DNA of 64,000 nucleotides from IDS-8 sp040902105 (GTDB lineage Bacteria; Pseudomonadota; Gammaproteobacteria; Steroidobacterales; Woeseiaceae), in the NCBI GenBank assembly GCA_040902105.1, contig JBBDXW010000025.1, forward strand, positions 105,229 through 169,228, given 5' to 3'. A model generated the notes under the pieces. The model had not been told where the DNA came from. It searched no databases and worked only from the letters and a program-made list of their open reading frames with translations. Positions 53,044 to 61,526 of the stretch are shown one piece after another (within the stretch, counting starts at the first letter, position 1; the number at the start of each line of letters is the position of its first letter). The position numbers and the translations under genes are program-made.

Positions 53044-53584
53044 GCAGCAGTTCCTCTTTTCGCACACCTTTCCTCAACCCGACGGACACGGGCAGCGCCG
53101 GTGCGTCGCGGTAGCGCCAAGCCAGGTAGCGCCGCTTTCGTTCGGCGTAGCTGCCGGCCGGTGCGGAGAGTGTCGGCACGTATTCCACGAGCCAGCCCAG
53201 CCGGGAGAAGAACGCGAAATCCGCGACGTCCGTAACCAGAACCGGCACGAAGCTCGGCAACGCGGCGTGCAGCGTCTCGAGACCTCGACACGCGGCTCGC
53301 AGGGTATCTCGATCAATGTCGAGTGCCCAGATCACCAACGGCCTGGCCTCATCGCTGCATTCAACGTGCTTGAGTCCGGGCAGCCAGGGCTCGAGCTGCC
53401 GCGTGGCTCTGAGGCCCAAACGTCGCAGTATCAAGCCCGCCCCCATACGCAATCGCCGATACAGGCTCAAACGTTCATGTGGCGGTAAGCGCAGAGCGTA
53501 ACGCTGGCCCAGGTCGCATTCCGCCTCACGGGATAGTTCTTGCAGCCGTTGCCGCAAACCTTCGATCTCCGCGCGCAGGCTCAA
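53036..53584 (-). CDS. Unknown small protein, copy 2 of a duplicated family
   Basis: 182 residues, homologous to 49225-49824: LRLPPHERLSLYRRLRMG, LVIWALDIDRDTLRAACRG, SFVPVLVTDVADFAFFSRLG, WLVEYVPTLSAPAGSY, WRYRDAPALPVSVGL. No known function. It starts in a four-base overlap with the stop of GT28-like copy B and ends overlapping the start of copy A, so it is translated between two paralogous glycosyltransferases. That tight coupling suggests a partner role, perhaps forming a complex with the GT28-like enzymes. No signal peptide or membrane helix is seen, so it acts in the cytoplasm or at the membrane face. Confidence 0.78.
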   Translation of the reverse strand: MSLRAEIEGLRQRLQELSREAECDLGQRYALRLPPHERLSLYRRLRMGAGLILRRLGLRATRQLEPWLPGLKHVECSDEARPLVIWALDIDRDTLRAACRGLETLHAALPSFVPVLVTDVADFAFFSRLGWLVEYVPTLSAPAGSYAERKRRYLAWRYRDAPALPVSVGLRKGVRKEELLLV

Positions 53585-54654
53585 GCCGTCACCTTCTGGT
53601 CAACGAGAGCGAGCATTTCATCGGCTGCCCGCTCCGCGCCGTCGAGATCGATGGGTGGCCGCTTTTCCAAGGTGCAGATGAGATCCAGCAGACGCGAAAC
53701 GACCTCAGTCCTGTCCTCATGGGTCTCGCAGGGGGAAACCACGACCGGCGCGTATCGGGAAACCATTTCCGCCCGCCGCGCCTGGTCATCCGCCACCATC
53801 GTGTTCGGCACTAACAAGCTCGGCACACCCGACTGGATAATCTCACAGCAAGTATTGTAGCCAGCGGCGCCGACAAACACGTCGAAAGCGCGCATGTACC
53901 GCGCCAGGGGATAGACAGATATGGGTACGACATCGTTCGGGAGCGGCACATCCCTGACAGTTATCGGTGCACGCGCCCACACCACGGTGAATCCGCGACT
54001 GCCCATTTCCTCGATCAGGCCGCGAGCGATGTCGCTGACGTCCTTGAGATTGCCCGGTCCAAGCGAGAGCAACGCATAGCGGCCCTCGCGCGTCAGACCG
54101 AGTGCGTCCCTCGCTTCGTTTCGATCCAGCAGCTCGTCCCTCTTTAACAGCGTCACGGGCGGTATCGTCACCGTTCGTCCGGGGCGTTGAGCGCGTTCGA
54201 TCGCAAAGGCGGCGCCGATCTCTCCTGGCCTGATGACCAGGTCGAAGGCACTTTCCTTGATCGGCACCGGCCCGAAATCCTTCCTATGCAGCCCGCGTTT
54301 GGACCAGATCCGGAGCGGCACGTCGTACACATCGCAAGCATCCATGAACCCATGGAACGGCCAGGTGCCGTCGAATACCACCGCGACCGGCCGCACTTCC
54401 TCGAGCATCAACCCGACACGCACCGCCAGTTCCTGGTTCCAGGCGTTGATATGCGAACGCGACCAGAACGGAGACACGAAGTAGTCCGCCTCGAAACCCA
54501 TGTCATGAATGATCTCTACAGCCGAGGCCAGGGAAAAGAACACGGGTCTGGCGCGACTCTGCATACGGCGCGCATAGGCCAGGCAGCGGCTCAGGTGCCC
54601 CATGCCCGAGCCGTTGATGTTGAAGAACAGGATGCGAGGCAATGCGCCCTTCAA
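53581..54654 (-). CDS. GT28-like glycosyltransferase, copy B
   Basis: 357 residues, GT-B fold, paralogue of copy A. Landmarks are FFNINGSGMGHLSRCLAYAR, VFFSLASAVEIIHDMGFEAD, FDGTWPFHGFMDACDVYDVP, YALLSLGPGNLKDVSDIARG and VGAAGYNTCCEIIQSGVPSLL. Copy A has the same order with many substitutions, so the duplication is not recent. The ATG overlaps the stop of the upstream GT4 gene by four bases, and its own stop overlaps the start of the small unknown gene. Together they form a compact glycosylation operon. Confidence 0.85.
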   Translation of the reverse strand: MKGALPRILFFNINGSGMGHLSRCLAYARRMQSRARPVFFSLASAVEIIHDMGFEADYFVSPFWSRSHINAWNQELAVRVGLMLEEVRPVAVVFDGTWPFHGFMDACDVYDVPLRIWSKRGLHRKDFGPVPIKESAFDLVIRPGEIGAAFAIERAQRPGRTVTIPPVTLLKRDELLDRNEARDALGLTREGRYALLSLGPGNLKDVSDIARGLIEEMGSRGFTVVWARAPITVRDVPLPNDVVPISVYPLARYMRAFDVFVGAAGYNTCCEIIQSGVPSLLVPNTMVADDQARRAEMVSRYAPVVVSPCETHEDRTEVVSRLLDLICTLEKRPPIDLDGAERAADEMLALVDQKVTA

Positions 54655-55664
54655 GTCAGGCCTCGACTGTCGGCGGCGGCGCCAGCATGAATGGCATCCC
54701 AGGTGGCGGCGGCCTGCGTTTGCCAGCGCGCGCGATAGGCCTCGCGCACTTCACGCGCGCTTGCCTCGAGCCGTTCCCGCTGCTCGAGCGCCGTGCGCAG
54801 AGCCCTGGCGATCTCATCCGGCCTGCTGTCCGTCAGTACCGCCGCGGGCCCGAAAATCTCTCGCGTCGCCGGGTTGTCCGACAGCACCATTGCCTTCGCC
54901 ATTGCGAGGCCCTCGTAAGCACCGCACACCAGGCAATCCGGCTTCAAGGTCAGATCGCAAATCACGCCTGCCTGCCCGAGGAGCTGCCAATATTCCTGGT
55001 CGGGCAGGAATCCGGTCAAGCGGACATTGGCCGGCCATTCAATTCCCGTCTGGCGGAACTTGCGGGAGTCGCCGCTGAACGCGAAGCGAACCTCCGGCAT
55101 CGTCGCCGCCGCCGCGATGATCGCCGCAATCGGCTCATCGGGTCTGAACGTCGCGATCACTACGACGTGGGGTGCGTCTTCGACGTCTTCGTGCATAGCG
55201 GGAAGCACCGGCGGAATCGGCAGGCTGTCCGGCAGGACCAGCGGCCGCCCTCCGGCGAGGCTGACGTCCTTCGCCAGAGCCGCATTGGTCACGATTGTCG
55301 TATCGGCAGCGTTCAGCAGTCGCCGCGTGAGCCGGCGCACGAATGCGCCCGGGCGATCGAACGGCCTGACCCCCTCGTTGTGCGCATCGACGACAAGGTA
55401 GTACCCGAAAAGCCGCCGGCTCATTAGCGCGAGCACGGTCAGGGCCAGAGAGGGACTTTGCACGAACAGGATCTCCGGCCGGTGACGGCGCAAGAGCTCG
55501 AGCGTCTCTACCGCCTGCGCAATCCATCGACCGGGCCCGTTGCGTTTCGACCGAATGATGTGCAAGGGCACATTCCACGCGGCGCACAGTCCCGTCGTGC
55601 GGCGGTGAGTGTTCCAGGAAACCCACAATGTATGCTTGCGTTGCAACGGATCAGCAACGCGCAA
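54651..55664 (-). CDS. GT4-type glycosyltransferase
   Basis: About 337 residues, GT-B fold. The family signature near the start is LWVSWNTHRRTTGLCAAWNV, then EILFVQSPSLALTVLALMSRRLFGYYLVVDAHNEG (in pieces) and, in the donor half, DCLVCGAYEGLAMAKAMVLSD. Such enzymes usually begin a few residues before LWV; the open frame has no ATG there, so I took the TTG at 55664, which has GGGAG about 11 bases upstream. An ATG at 55730 and a TTG at 55646 are alternatives. It is divergent from the GT2 gene and opens the minus-strand operon running to 51.1 kb. Confidence 0.78.
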   Translation of the reverse strand: MRVADPLQRKHTLWVSWNTHRRTTGLCAAWNVPLHIIRSKRNGPGRWIAQAVETLELLRRHRPEILFVQSPSLALTVLALMSRRLFGYYLVVDAHNEGVRPFDRPGAFVRRLTRRLLNAADTTIVTNAALAKDVSLAGGRPLVLPDSLPIPPVLPAMHEDVEDAPHVVVIATFRPDEPIAAIIAAAATMPEVRFAFSGDSRKFRQTGIEWPANVRLTGFLPDQEYWQLLGQAGVICDLTLKPDCLVCGAYEGLAMAKAMVLSDNPATREIFGPAAVLTDSRPDEIARALRTALEQRERLEASAREVREAYRARWQTQAAATWDAIHAGAAADSRGLT

Positions 55665-55802
55665 TGTGGTCCGACTCCCGCCCGACGAGGTCCTGCTGAC
55701 GAGACTCGTCTGCAAGGCTTGCAGGCCCATCCGGACTTCGCAAACTACCGCTGACCACGTACTATTCGCGGGGGGCGTTCTGTATGAAGCTGGCAAGTAT
55801 GC

Positions 55803-56570
55803 ATGCGCATGGTTGAGGTCTCGGTCATCACGGCAGCTTATAACGCGGCCAGCGTGATTGAGCGCAACATTCGGTCCGTGGGCACGCAGTCATTGAAGCC
55901 GGTAGAGCATATCATCGTCGACGATGGATCGCTCGACGACACCGTGTCCGTCGTACAGGGACTGCAGCGTGAGTTTCCCCATTTGCGGATCATACGACAG
56001 CACAATGGCGGCGCCGGCGCAGCCCGGAATGCGGGCATTGCCATGGCTACGGCCCGCTTTGTCGCTTTCCTCGACAGCGACGACTTCTGGTCGGAGCGCA
56101 AGCTCGAGACGCAGATAGGCTTCATGGCGGCGAATGACATCCTCTTCAGTTATGGAGACTATGACGCCGTCGATGCCACGACCGGCGCCCTGCTTGGACG
56201 CCACAAGGCGCCGGAGCGTCTGGCGTATGCAGACTTGCTGCGTGGCTGCCCGATAGGCTGCCTGACGGCGGCCTTCGATCAAACGGTGCTGGGCAAGCAA
56301 TACATGCCGGACGTACGTCGCGGCCAGGACTGGGGCTTCTGGCTGGCGCTGACCCGTGACGGTACGATTGCGCGCCGTTATCCGGGATGCCACGCGTACT
56401 ACCGTCATTCGAATGGGTCGCTGTCATCGGCAAAGTTCGGGAAAGTCGCCGATATCTATCGAATCTATCGTGAGCAGGAACGCATGGGCCCTGTGCGTTC
56501 AGCCTGGTACATGTTTCCGCATGTATTCAGCGCGCTGACCAAACGACCTGTGATCGTCAGCCGCGAGTGA
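55803..56570 (+). CDS. GT2 family glycosyltransferase
   Basis: 255 residues, GT-A fold, inverting. N-terminal SVITAAYNAASVIERNIRSV, nucleotide-binding IIVDDGSLDDT, NGGAGAARNAGIAMA and the metal site FLDSDDFW are all present, with a later GQDWGFWLALTRDG segment holding the catalytic base region. It transfers one sugar at the cytoplasmic membrane face. An ATG six bases further in (55809) is possible. It is divergent from the GT4 gene, with about 140 bases between the starts. Confidence 0.88.
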   Translation: MRMVEVSVITAAYNAASVIERNIRSVGTQSLKPVEHIIVDDGSLDDTVSVVQGLQREFPHLRIIRQHNGGAGAARNAGIAMATARFVAFLDSDDFWSERKLETQIGFMAANDILFSYGDYDAVDATTGALLGRHKAPERLAYADLLRGCPIGCLTAAFDQTVLGKQYMPDVRRGQDWGFWLALTRDGTIARRYPGCHAYYRHSNGSLSSAKFGKVADIYRIYREQERMGPVRSAWYMFPHVFSALTKRPVIVSRE

Positions 56571-56593
56571 CTCTGGCCGTGACCGAAGCCGCT

Positions 56594-56657
56594 GTAGGAG
56601 CCCGCCATTGCGGGCGACCAGCCCGGCCATGTNNNNNNNNNNGCGGGCTCCTACAGC
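56594..56657. repeat. REP-like type A pair interrupted by an assembly gap (ten N)
   Basis: A forward type A element at 56594-56619 is followed by 13 bases, ten N at 56633-56642, and the last part of a reverse element (GCGGGCTCCTACAG). As at 32.3 kb, the assembly broke within an inverted repeat pair. It lies between the convergent GT2 gene and the beta-barrel gene. Confidence 0.87.
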
Positions 56658-56673
56658 CTTTCGCGGAGTTTCG

Positions 56674-57915
56674 CTAGCGGGAACTGACAATCGGCGTCGG
56701 CCTGTATACCAGCCAGAGTATGATGTTGTTTGAATCGGCGCTTCCTTCTGTTCCGCTTTCGTCGACTCGCGCGTAACTGTAGTCTGCCTCCAGGGAAAAC
56801 GCGCGCGACAAGGCAACGCCAAATTCCACAAAAACTTCTGCGTAATCGCGCTCCTCGAACGTGACTGCCTGATCGCCGAGCCCATCGGTCTGATAGGCGC
56901 GAACCCCAAGCCCGCCCGAAACCCGCTCCGTGAACTGCTTTTTCAGACTCAGGTTCAACGAGTCCTTTGCGGTAAGGCGCCCTGAGCCGCCAGGGGTGAC
57001 GTCGCGCCTGTACTGAGCCAGCAGCGTGACGGTCTCCAGCTTGCGCACCAGGTTGACGTCGCCGACGAAATTCGACTCCGACACCCCGGTGCCATCCTGT
57101 TCAGAGTCCTCGTAACCTACCTCGGCGCGGAAGCGTGTTGTTTGTGAGATATCGGACTCGATACCGATGCCGAATCCGACCCCGTCGACATCCGTGTTCA
57201 GCTCGTTCTCGAAACGCCGCGCCGTAGCCGCGATGTATCCCCTCGTACGCGGCGAAAACTGCCAGCCCAATCCAGCGTTAACGCGTGTGTCCGTGTAGTC
57301 GCTGAGAGGGCTCAAAAGATTGTCTTCATACGACGTATCCGTGTAGGCGAAACTCGTGTCGAAAGACATGCGTTCCGTGAACTCGTAGCGCCACTTCGGC
57401 GAGATGCGAAATCTCTCCCGGCGTTCGTTACCGAACACGACTCCCGTTTCGTCGATCGGGATGTCGTCCGGGTCGTCCACGTCGATGTCGGCATCGGCGC
57501 GTTCGGCCGTACGCGCGGACTCGCGGCTGTAATTGCCGTTTAACGCGAACTGGCTTTTGAGGGTTTCATGGGTCCACTCGAGGTCGAGAAACTGATCGTC
57601 GGAATCGACGTCGATCTCTTCGTCATAAACACGCGAGCGCAGGGTCGGCGTGATGCGGAACAGTGACCGTTGCGTCTGGTAGGCGATACCCGCGCTACCC
57701 TCGACAATATAGCCATCGATCTCGAAGATATCCGCTTCGTTCGCCCTCAGGCGCGCGTTGTCGTCGTACTCACCGCCGACGCGGATTTCGGGCTCGAGGC
57801 GCCATTCCTGGGCCTCGGCCGCGTGGAACGCCGGGAGAACCAGAACGAGCCCCCAAAGGGCCGCAGGGGCAGCCTGACTGAGGCCGAAACGGCTGGAGCT
57901 TGAGGTTTTGGTCAT
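56674..57915 (-). CDS. Outer-membrane beta-barrel protein
   Basis: 413 residues. A signal peptide (MTKTSSSSRFGLSQAAPAAL, cleavage near AEAQ) is followed by amphipathic strands rich in Tyr, Arg, Glu and Asp with acidic loops such as ADADIDVDDPDDIP, and ending in VYRPTPIVSSR. The layout resembles the barrel of the XrtA operon (13086-14525) and capsule-locus barrels of unknown function. The ATG at 57915 follows GGAAG; the open frame upstream to 58056 covers a structured leader and looks non-coding. Lying just after the Wzi-like gene, it may help capsule attachment or export. Confidence 0.8.
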   Translation of the reverse strand: MTKTSSSSRFGLSQAAPAALWGLVLVLPAFHAAEAQEWRLEPEIRVGGEYDDNARLRANEADIFEIDGYIVEGSAGIAYQTQRSLFRITPTLRSRVYDEEIDVDSDDQFLDLEWTHETLKSQFALNGNYSRESARTAERADADIDVDDPDDIPIDETGVVFGNERRERFRISPKWRYEFTERMSFDTSFAYTDTSYEDNLLSPLSDYTDTRVNAGLGWQFSPRTRGYIAATARRFENELNTDVDGVGFGIGIESDISQTTRFRAEVGYEDSEQDGTGVSESNFVGDVNLVRKLETVTLLAQYRRDVTPGGSGRLTAKDSLNLSLKKQFTERVSGGLGVRAYQTDGLGDQAVTFEERDYAEVFVEFGVALSRAFSLEADYSYARVDESGTEGSADSNNIILWLVYRPTPIVSSR

Positions 57916-57936
57916 TGGGAAGTCTTCCGAATTGAC

Positions 57937-58043
57937 GGGCCAGCGGCTTGGCCGCTGCCCTGTGTTACGCGCCTGGGTGGACGAGTGGCGCGGTTCCTGT
58001 CTGCGGGTAACTTTGTCATACGACGGTGGCCCTGTACAGGGCC
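57937..58043 (-). other. Structured leader of the beta-barrel gene (three hairpins)
   Basis: Between the Wzi-like stop and the barrel ATG lie three inverted repeats: a perfect 16-base palindrome GGCCCTGTACAGGGCC at 58028-58043, a GCGCC/GGCGC pair at 57969-57991, and a strong stem GGGC-AGCGGC/GCCGCT-GCCC at 57937-57960 about 20 bases before the ATG. No known riboswitch core is recognised. It could be a processing site, a terminator/attenuator or a protein-binding leader. Confidence 0.45.
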
Positions 58044-58071
58044 GGAACCCTTGCACTGTCGCCGATTTGCG

Positions 58072-59592
58072 TCAGTAGCTGCTTCGCCATTGCAGGTAAA
58101 CTTTGCCTTCGGTGTCTCTTTGGGCGTCTGCAATGTCGTCGATGCGTTCCACACCTGCGCCGATCTCGATCTGGCCGTAGCGAAAAAAGCGCCGGTGGCT
58201 CACCTGTAACTCGAGGATGTCCTGCGGAGTTGCCGTGAGCGGGTTTTCCGCGTCCGCCGGGCCGCCGCGGTTCAATTCTCCACGCCGCAGAATTGCGCTC
58301 CAGCTGTTGCCGTTCGTTTCAAGCAGGAGAATGCCCGCCGAAAGCATGCTTGAGTCGTTGTCGGCGCCGTGACCGACGGTGCGGCCGCGATAGCGATAGC
58401 CCGTGCGGTAAATGGCGTGATTGTATGCGCAGTTGGGTATTTCGTCGGACTTGTAAAAGCCGCAGGTTGTCGCGGCGTATTCGCCGAACAGGCGATACGA
58501 CCGCCCCATCCAGGTACCGCTGCTTTCGATGCCGGCCTGGCCGATATGCCGACTCGGGAAACCACCCGCCTCGTCCTCCCCGATCAACTGCCCATAGATC
58601 GCGAACGGCAGTCCCAGCGCCGAGGCATTCCAGCGAAGGTCCACGCCCGCAAGCTGATTGCCGGGCTCGTTGTCCAGATCGACGCCGCCGTCGCCGCGAT
58701 TGTCCCGGCCGAGCAGCAGGTCGGTGAACGTGTCGAAGCCGCACGGCCTGCCCTCGCCGCACCATTGGGCCGTCCGCGACAGGCCGATTTCGAGCGAGGG
58801 CAACGGACGGAAATTGAAGCGCATGCCGAAGAATCGCGGCTCCGGCACGTCACGATCGTTTTCCATCTGGCCGAACAGGACGCTCAGGTCCCAGGCACCG
58901 AGCCAGCCAAGCCATTGGCTATCGAACGCATCGGTCAGGTTGCGCTCGATCGCAAGCGCCGGGATTGGCCGCGCGTTGTTCGAAAGAATCAGGCTGCCGT
59001 CCCACCCGGGACCCCACCAGCGATCCAGGGTGCTGGCTGCGATCGTGTAATTGCCGAAAACCACGCCCAGCATGCTCCCGTCTGCCCGATAGTTCTTGCC
59101 GTCGTCGGGCGACGCGACCGCCTGCCCGTTGAGGGTCACGCTGAGGCGATCGCCGGTCCAGGATAAACCGGCGCCTATTTCGCCGGATTCCCGCGGCGTA
59201 TCGGCAAACGATCGCGCGCGGACGGGGTTTTCCGCCGCGGACGCTCTCGCGTTGAAGCGGAGCTCGCCGGCCTGTGCCTCCCGCTCGGCCCGTGCACGCA
59301 CGCGCGCCAGCGCTGGAGTCACCTGGTCGGAGAGCTTGCCGTCAGGTTCGCTTCGATCGATGTCGGACAGAATCGCGGCCCAGGACAGCGGCCAGCTGGT
59401 CACGGGGCCTTCGATGATGCCGCGATCGGCCAGCAACTGGATGTCCTGTCGCAATGAGAGGTCGCCGGGCGAGATCAGCGGATTCGCGCCGGCGGCAACG
59501 GATGCAAGGATGGATACGGCCAAACCCAGCGATATCGCTCGTTGAACAGATCTTGCCATCGCATTTTTCAGAATGGTCTTCCGGGACAACAA
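58072..59592 (-). CDS. wzi: Capsule assembly Wzi-like outer-membrane protein
   Basis: 506 residues. A signal peptide (cleavage near SVAAGA) is followed by a short helical part (DLSLRQDIQLLADRGII, WPLSWAAILSDID) and a beta barrel, as in the Caps_assemb_Wzi family. Diagnostic phrases are STLDRWWGPGWDGSLILSNN, ARPIPALAIERNL and FGMRFNFRPLPSLEIGLSRT. Wzi binds capsule polymer to the cell surface. Its presence beside a Kps-type exporter suggests that it anchors either polymer. The gene is 139 bases upstream of the barrel gene and probably shares its transcript. Confidence 0.88.
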   Translation of the reverse strand: MLSRKTILKNAMARSVQRAISLGLAVSILASVAAGANPLISPGDLSLRQDIQLLADRGIIEGPVTSWPLSWAAILSDIDRSEPDGKLSDQVTPALARVRARAEREAQAGELRFNARASAAENPVRARSFADTPRESGEIGAGLSWTGDRLSVTLNGQAVASPDDGKNYRADGSMLGVVFGNYTIAASTLDRWWGPGWDGSLILSNNARPIPALAIERNLTDAFDSQWLGWLGAWDLSVLFGQMENDRDVPEPRFFGMRFNFRPLPSLEIGLSRTAQWCGEGRPCGFDTFTDLLLGRDNRGDGGVDLDNEPGNQLAGVDLRWNASALGLPFAIYGQLIGEDEAGGFPSRHIGQAGIESSGTWMGRSYRLFGEYAATTCGFYKSDEIPNCAYNHAIYRTGYRYRGRTVGHGADNDSSMLSAGILLLETNGNSWSAILRRGELNRGGPADAENPLTATPQDILELQVSHRRFFRYGQIEIGAGVERIDDIADAQRDTEGKVYLQWRSSY

Positions 59593-59694
59593 GCGGTTCA
59601 GATCGTCGATAAAGGACGAATTCTAACGGCAAAGCTCCGAAAGAGCCCCGTTCGAGCCCGTAGCAACGAGCATGGACCAGTACGGTTCGCTTCA

Positions 59695-59821
59695 AATCGC
59701 CCGCTGCGCGGGCTCCAACACGGCTATAGAAACGCTTCGCAAGTACCCTGTTGGAGCCCGTGACAACGGGCGAATCCGAATCCGCTGATGACCTCAAATC
59801 GCCCGCTGCGCGGGCTCCAAC
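59695..59821. repeat. Cluster of three REP-like type B elements
   Basis: Elements at 59695-59719 (reverse), 59750-59776 (forward, diverged centre) and 59797-59821 (reverse). The first and third are identical for about 35 bases, including the flanking CACGGCTATAG, and are 102 bases apart, so one is a direct duplication. A more decayed relative lies near 59652. The cluster separates the pgi gene from the Wzi-like gene. Confidence 0.85.
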
Positions 59822-59825
59822 ACGG

Positions 59826-61496
59826 CTATAGCCTGCGGGTAATCCGATTCAGCAACCCGCGGGTCGATGCATTCCCGCCGTGATGGTCATCAGGACTGCG
59901 GACCGCATCGCTCAGTTCCGTCGCAAGCCGTTTACCGAGTTCCACGCCCCACTGGTCGAAGGAATTGATGCCCCAGATGACGCCTTCGACAAACACCTTG
60001 TGTTCGTAAAGCGCAATAAGCTGTCCTAAAACTTCCGGCGACAGCTTCTCGAACATCAACGTATTGCTCGGGCGATTCCCGGGATGTGTTTTATGTGGCG
60101 CCAAGGCCTGGGCCGCCGGAACGGAGTATCCCGCTGCCACCAGATCCTCGATGGCCCGTTCCTTCGAATAGCCCTCCATCAGCGCCTCGCTCTGCGCCAG
60201 GCAATTCGCTATCGCCAGGTCCTGCTGTGGCTGCGACGCGCCGGACGTCTGCATCGGGAGAATAAAATCGGCCGGGACGAGCCGCGTGCCCTGGTGAAGC
60301 AACTGGTAGAAAGAATGCTGCGCGTTCGAACCCGCCTCGCCCCAGATCACCATGCCTGTTTTCACTTTCACCGGCGTGCCGTCTTTGCGCACGCGCTTGC
60401 CGTTGCTCTCCATCTGCAATTGCTGCAGAAACGCCGGGAAGCGATCGAGGCGGTTGTCGTAGGGAAGTATCGCCTGGCTTTCCGCACCCAGAAAATTGTT
60501 GTTCCAGATCGCCACCAGCGCCAGCAGGACCGGCATGTTCCCGGCGAGTTCGGTATGACGAAAATGCTGATCCATCCGCCGGGCGCCGCCCAGCATTGCC
60601 TGGAAATTTTCCATGCCGATAACCAGGGCCAATGACAGCCCTACGGCGGACCAGATGGAATAGCGGCCGCCCACCCAGTCCCAGAACGCAAAGCGGAAAT
60701 CCGGGTTGATGCCGAACTTGTCCATTGCTTCGTGATTGGTGGATGCAGCCGCGAAGTGGTTCATCACGGCGTCGCGGCCGAGTCTTTCGACTATCCACTC
60801 GCGCGCCGCATTGGCATTGGTCAGCGTCTCCAGCGTCGTGAACGTCTTCGAGCAAATAACTATAAGCGTGGTTTCGGCATCGAGCTCCTTCTTTAGATCG
60901 GCGAGTTGCGTACCGTCGATATTCGACACGCTGTGGAAGCGCATGCCCGTGTGCCGGTAATCGCGCAATGCCCTGCTGGCCATGACGACACCGAGATCCG
61001 AACCGCCGATGCCGATGTTGACGATGTCGGTCAGTCGCGCGCCGCTGTAGCCGCGGACGGTGCCATCGTGTACGGCCGTGACGAACTGCTCCATTCGGGT
61101 GAGAGTCCGCCAGACGTCCGCGAGTCCCGGAAGTTCGTGGGCGACCCGATCCGAAATCTTGGCGCGCAGTGCGACGTGCAGCGCCGGCCGGTCCTCCGTT
61201 GTGTTGATTTTCTCGCCGGAGAACATCGCGTTAATGGCGCCTGCAACGTCGCATTCCCGCGCCAGCCTCACCAGCAGCTTTTTCGTGCCCGCGTTAAGGA
61301 AATTCTTCGAGTAGTCGAGGAAGATGTCGCCGCTTTGCAGCGAATAACGCTCGAAGCGTTTCTTGTCCCGGGAGAACAACTCGGGCAGCGAGCGCGACTT
61401 CATGTCGTCGCGCCAGTGGGCTCGGAGGGCCTGCCAGGACGGCAGGTCCGTTGGATATCCGGTGCTCGAACGCCCGTCGGATTTGCGCTTTGCCAT
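59826..61496 (-). CDS. pgi: Glucose-6-phosphate isomerase
   Basis: 556 residues, close to the 549 of the E. coli enzyme. It interconverts glucose-6-phosphate and fructose-6-phosphate and so links central metabolism to GDP-mannose and UDP-sugar supply. Motifs: VNIGIGGSDLGVVMASRAL, ICSKTFTTLETLTNA, VGGRYSIWSAVGLSLALVIG, FRHTELAGNMPVLLAL, QLQMESNGKRV and, near the C-terminus, FDQWGVELGKRLA. The ATG lies 30 bases after the epimerase gene on the same strand, forming an operon of three. pgi in a capsule locus is found in several gammaproteobacteria, for instance next to nucleotide-sugar genes. Confidence 0.96.
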   Translation of the reverse strand: MAKRKSDGRSSTGYPTDLPSWQALRAHWRDDMKSRSLPELFSRDKKRFERYSLQSGDIFLDYSKNFLNAGTKKLLVRLARECDVAGAINAMFSGEKINTTEDRPALHVALRAKISDRVAHELPGLADVWRTLTRMEQFVTAVHDGTVRGYSGARLTDIVNIGIGGSDLGVVMASRALRDYRHTGMRFHSVSNIDGTQLADLKKELDAETTLIVICSKTFTTLETLTNANAAREWIVERLGRDAVMNHFAAASTNHEAMDKFGINPDFRFAFWDWVGGRYSIWSAVGLSLALVIGMENFQAMLGGARRMDQHFRHTELAGNMPVLLALVAIWNNNFLGAESQAILPYDNRLDRFPAFLQQLQMESNGKRVRKDGTPVKVKTGMVIWGEAGSNAQHSFYQLLHQGTRLVPADFILPMQTSGASQPQQDLAIANCLAQSEALMEGYSKERAIEDLVAAGYSVPAAQALAPHKTHPGNRPSNTLMFEKLSPEVLGQLIALYEHKVFVEGVIWGINSFDQWGVELGKRLATELSDAVRSPDDHHGGNASTRGLLNRITRRL

Positions 61497-61526
61497 CGCT
61501 CGCCTGGACTGCCGCCGCAGCGGCGC

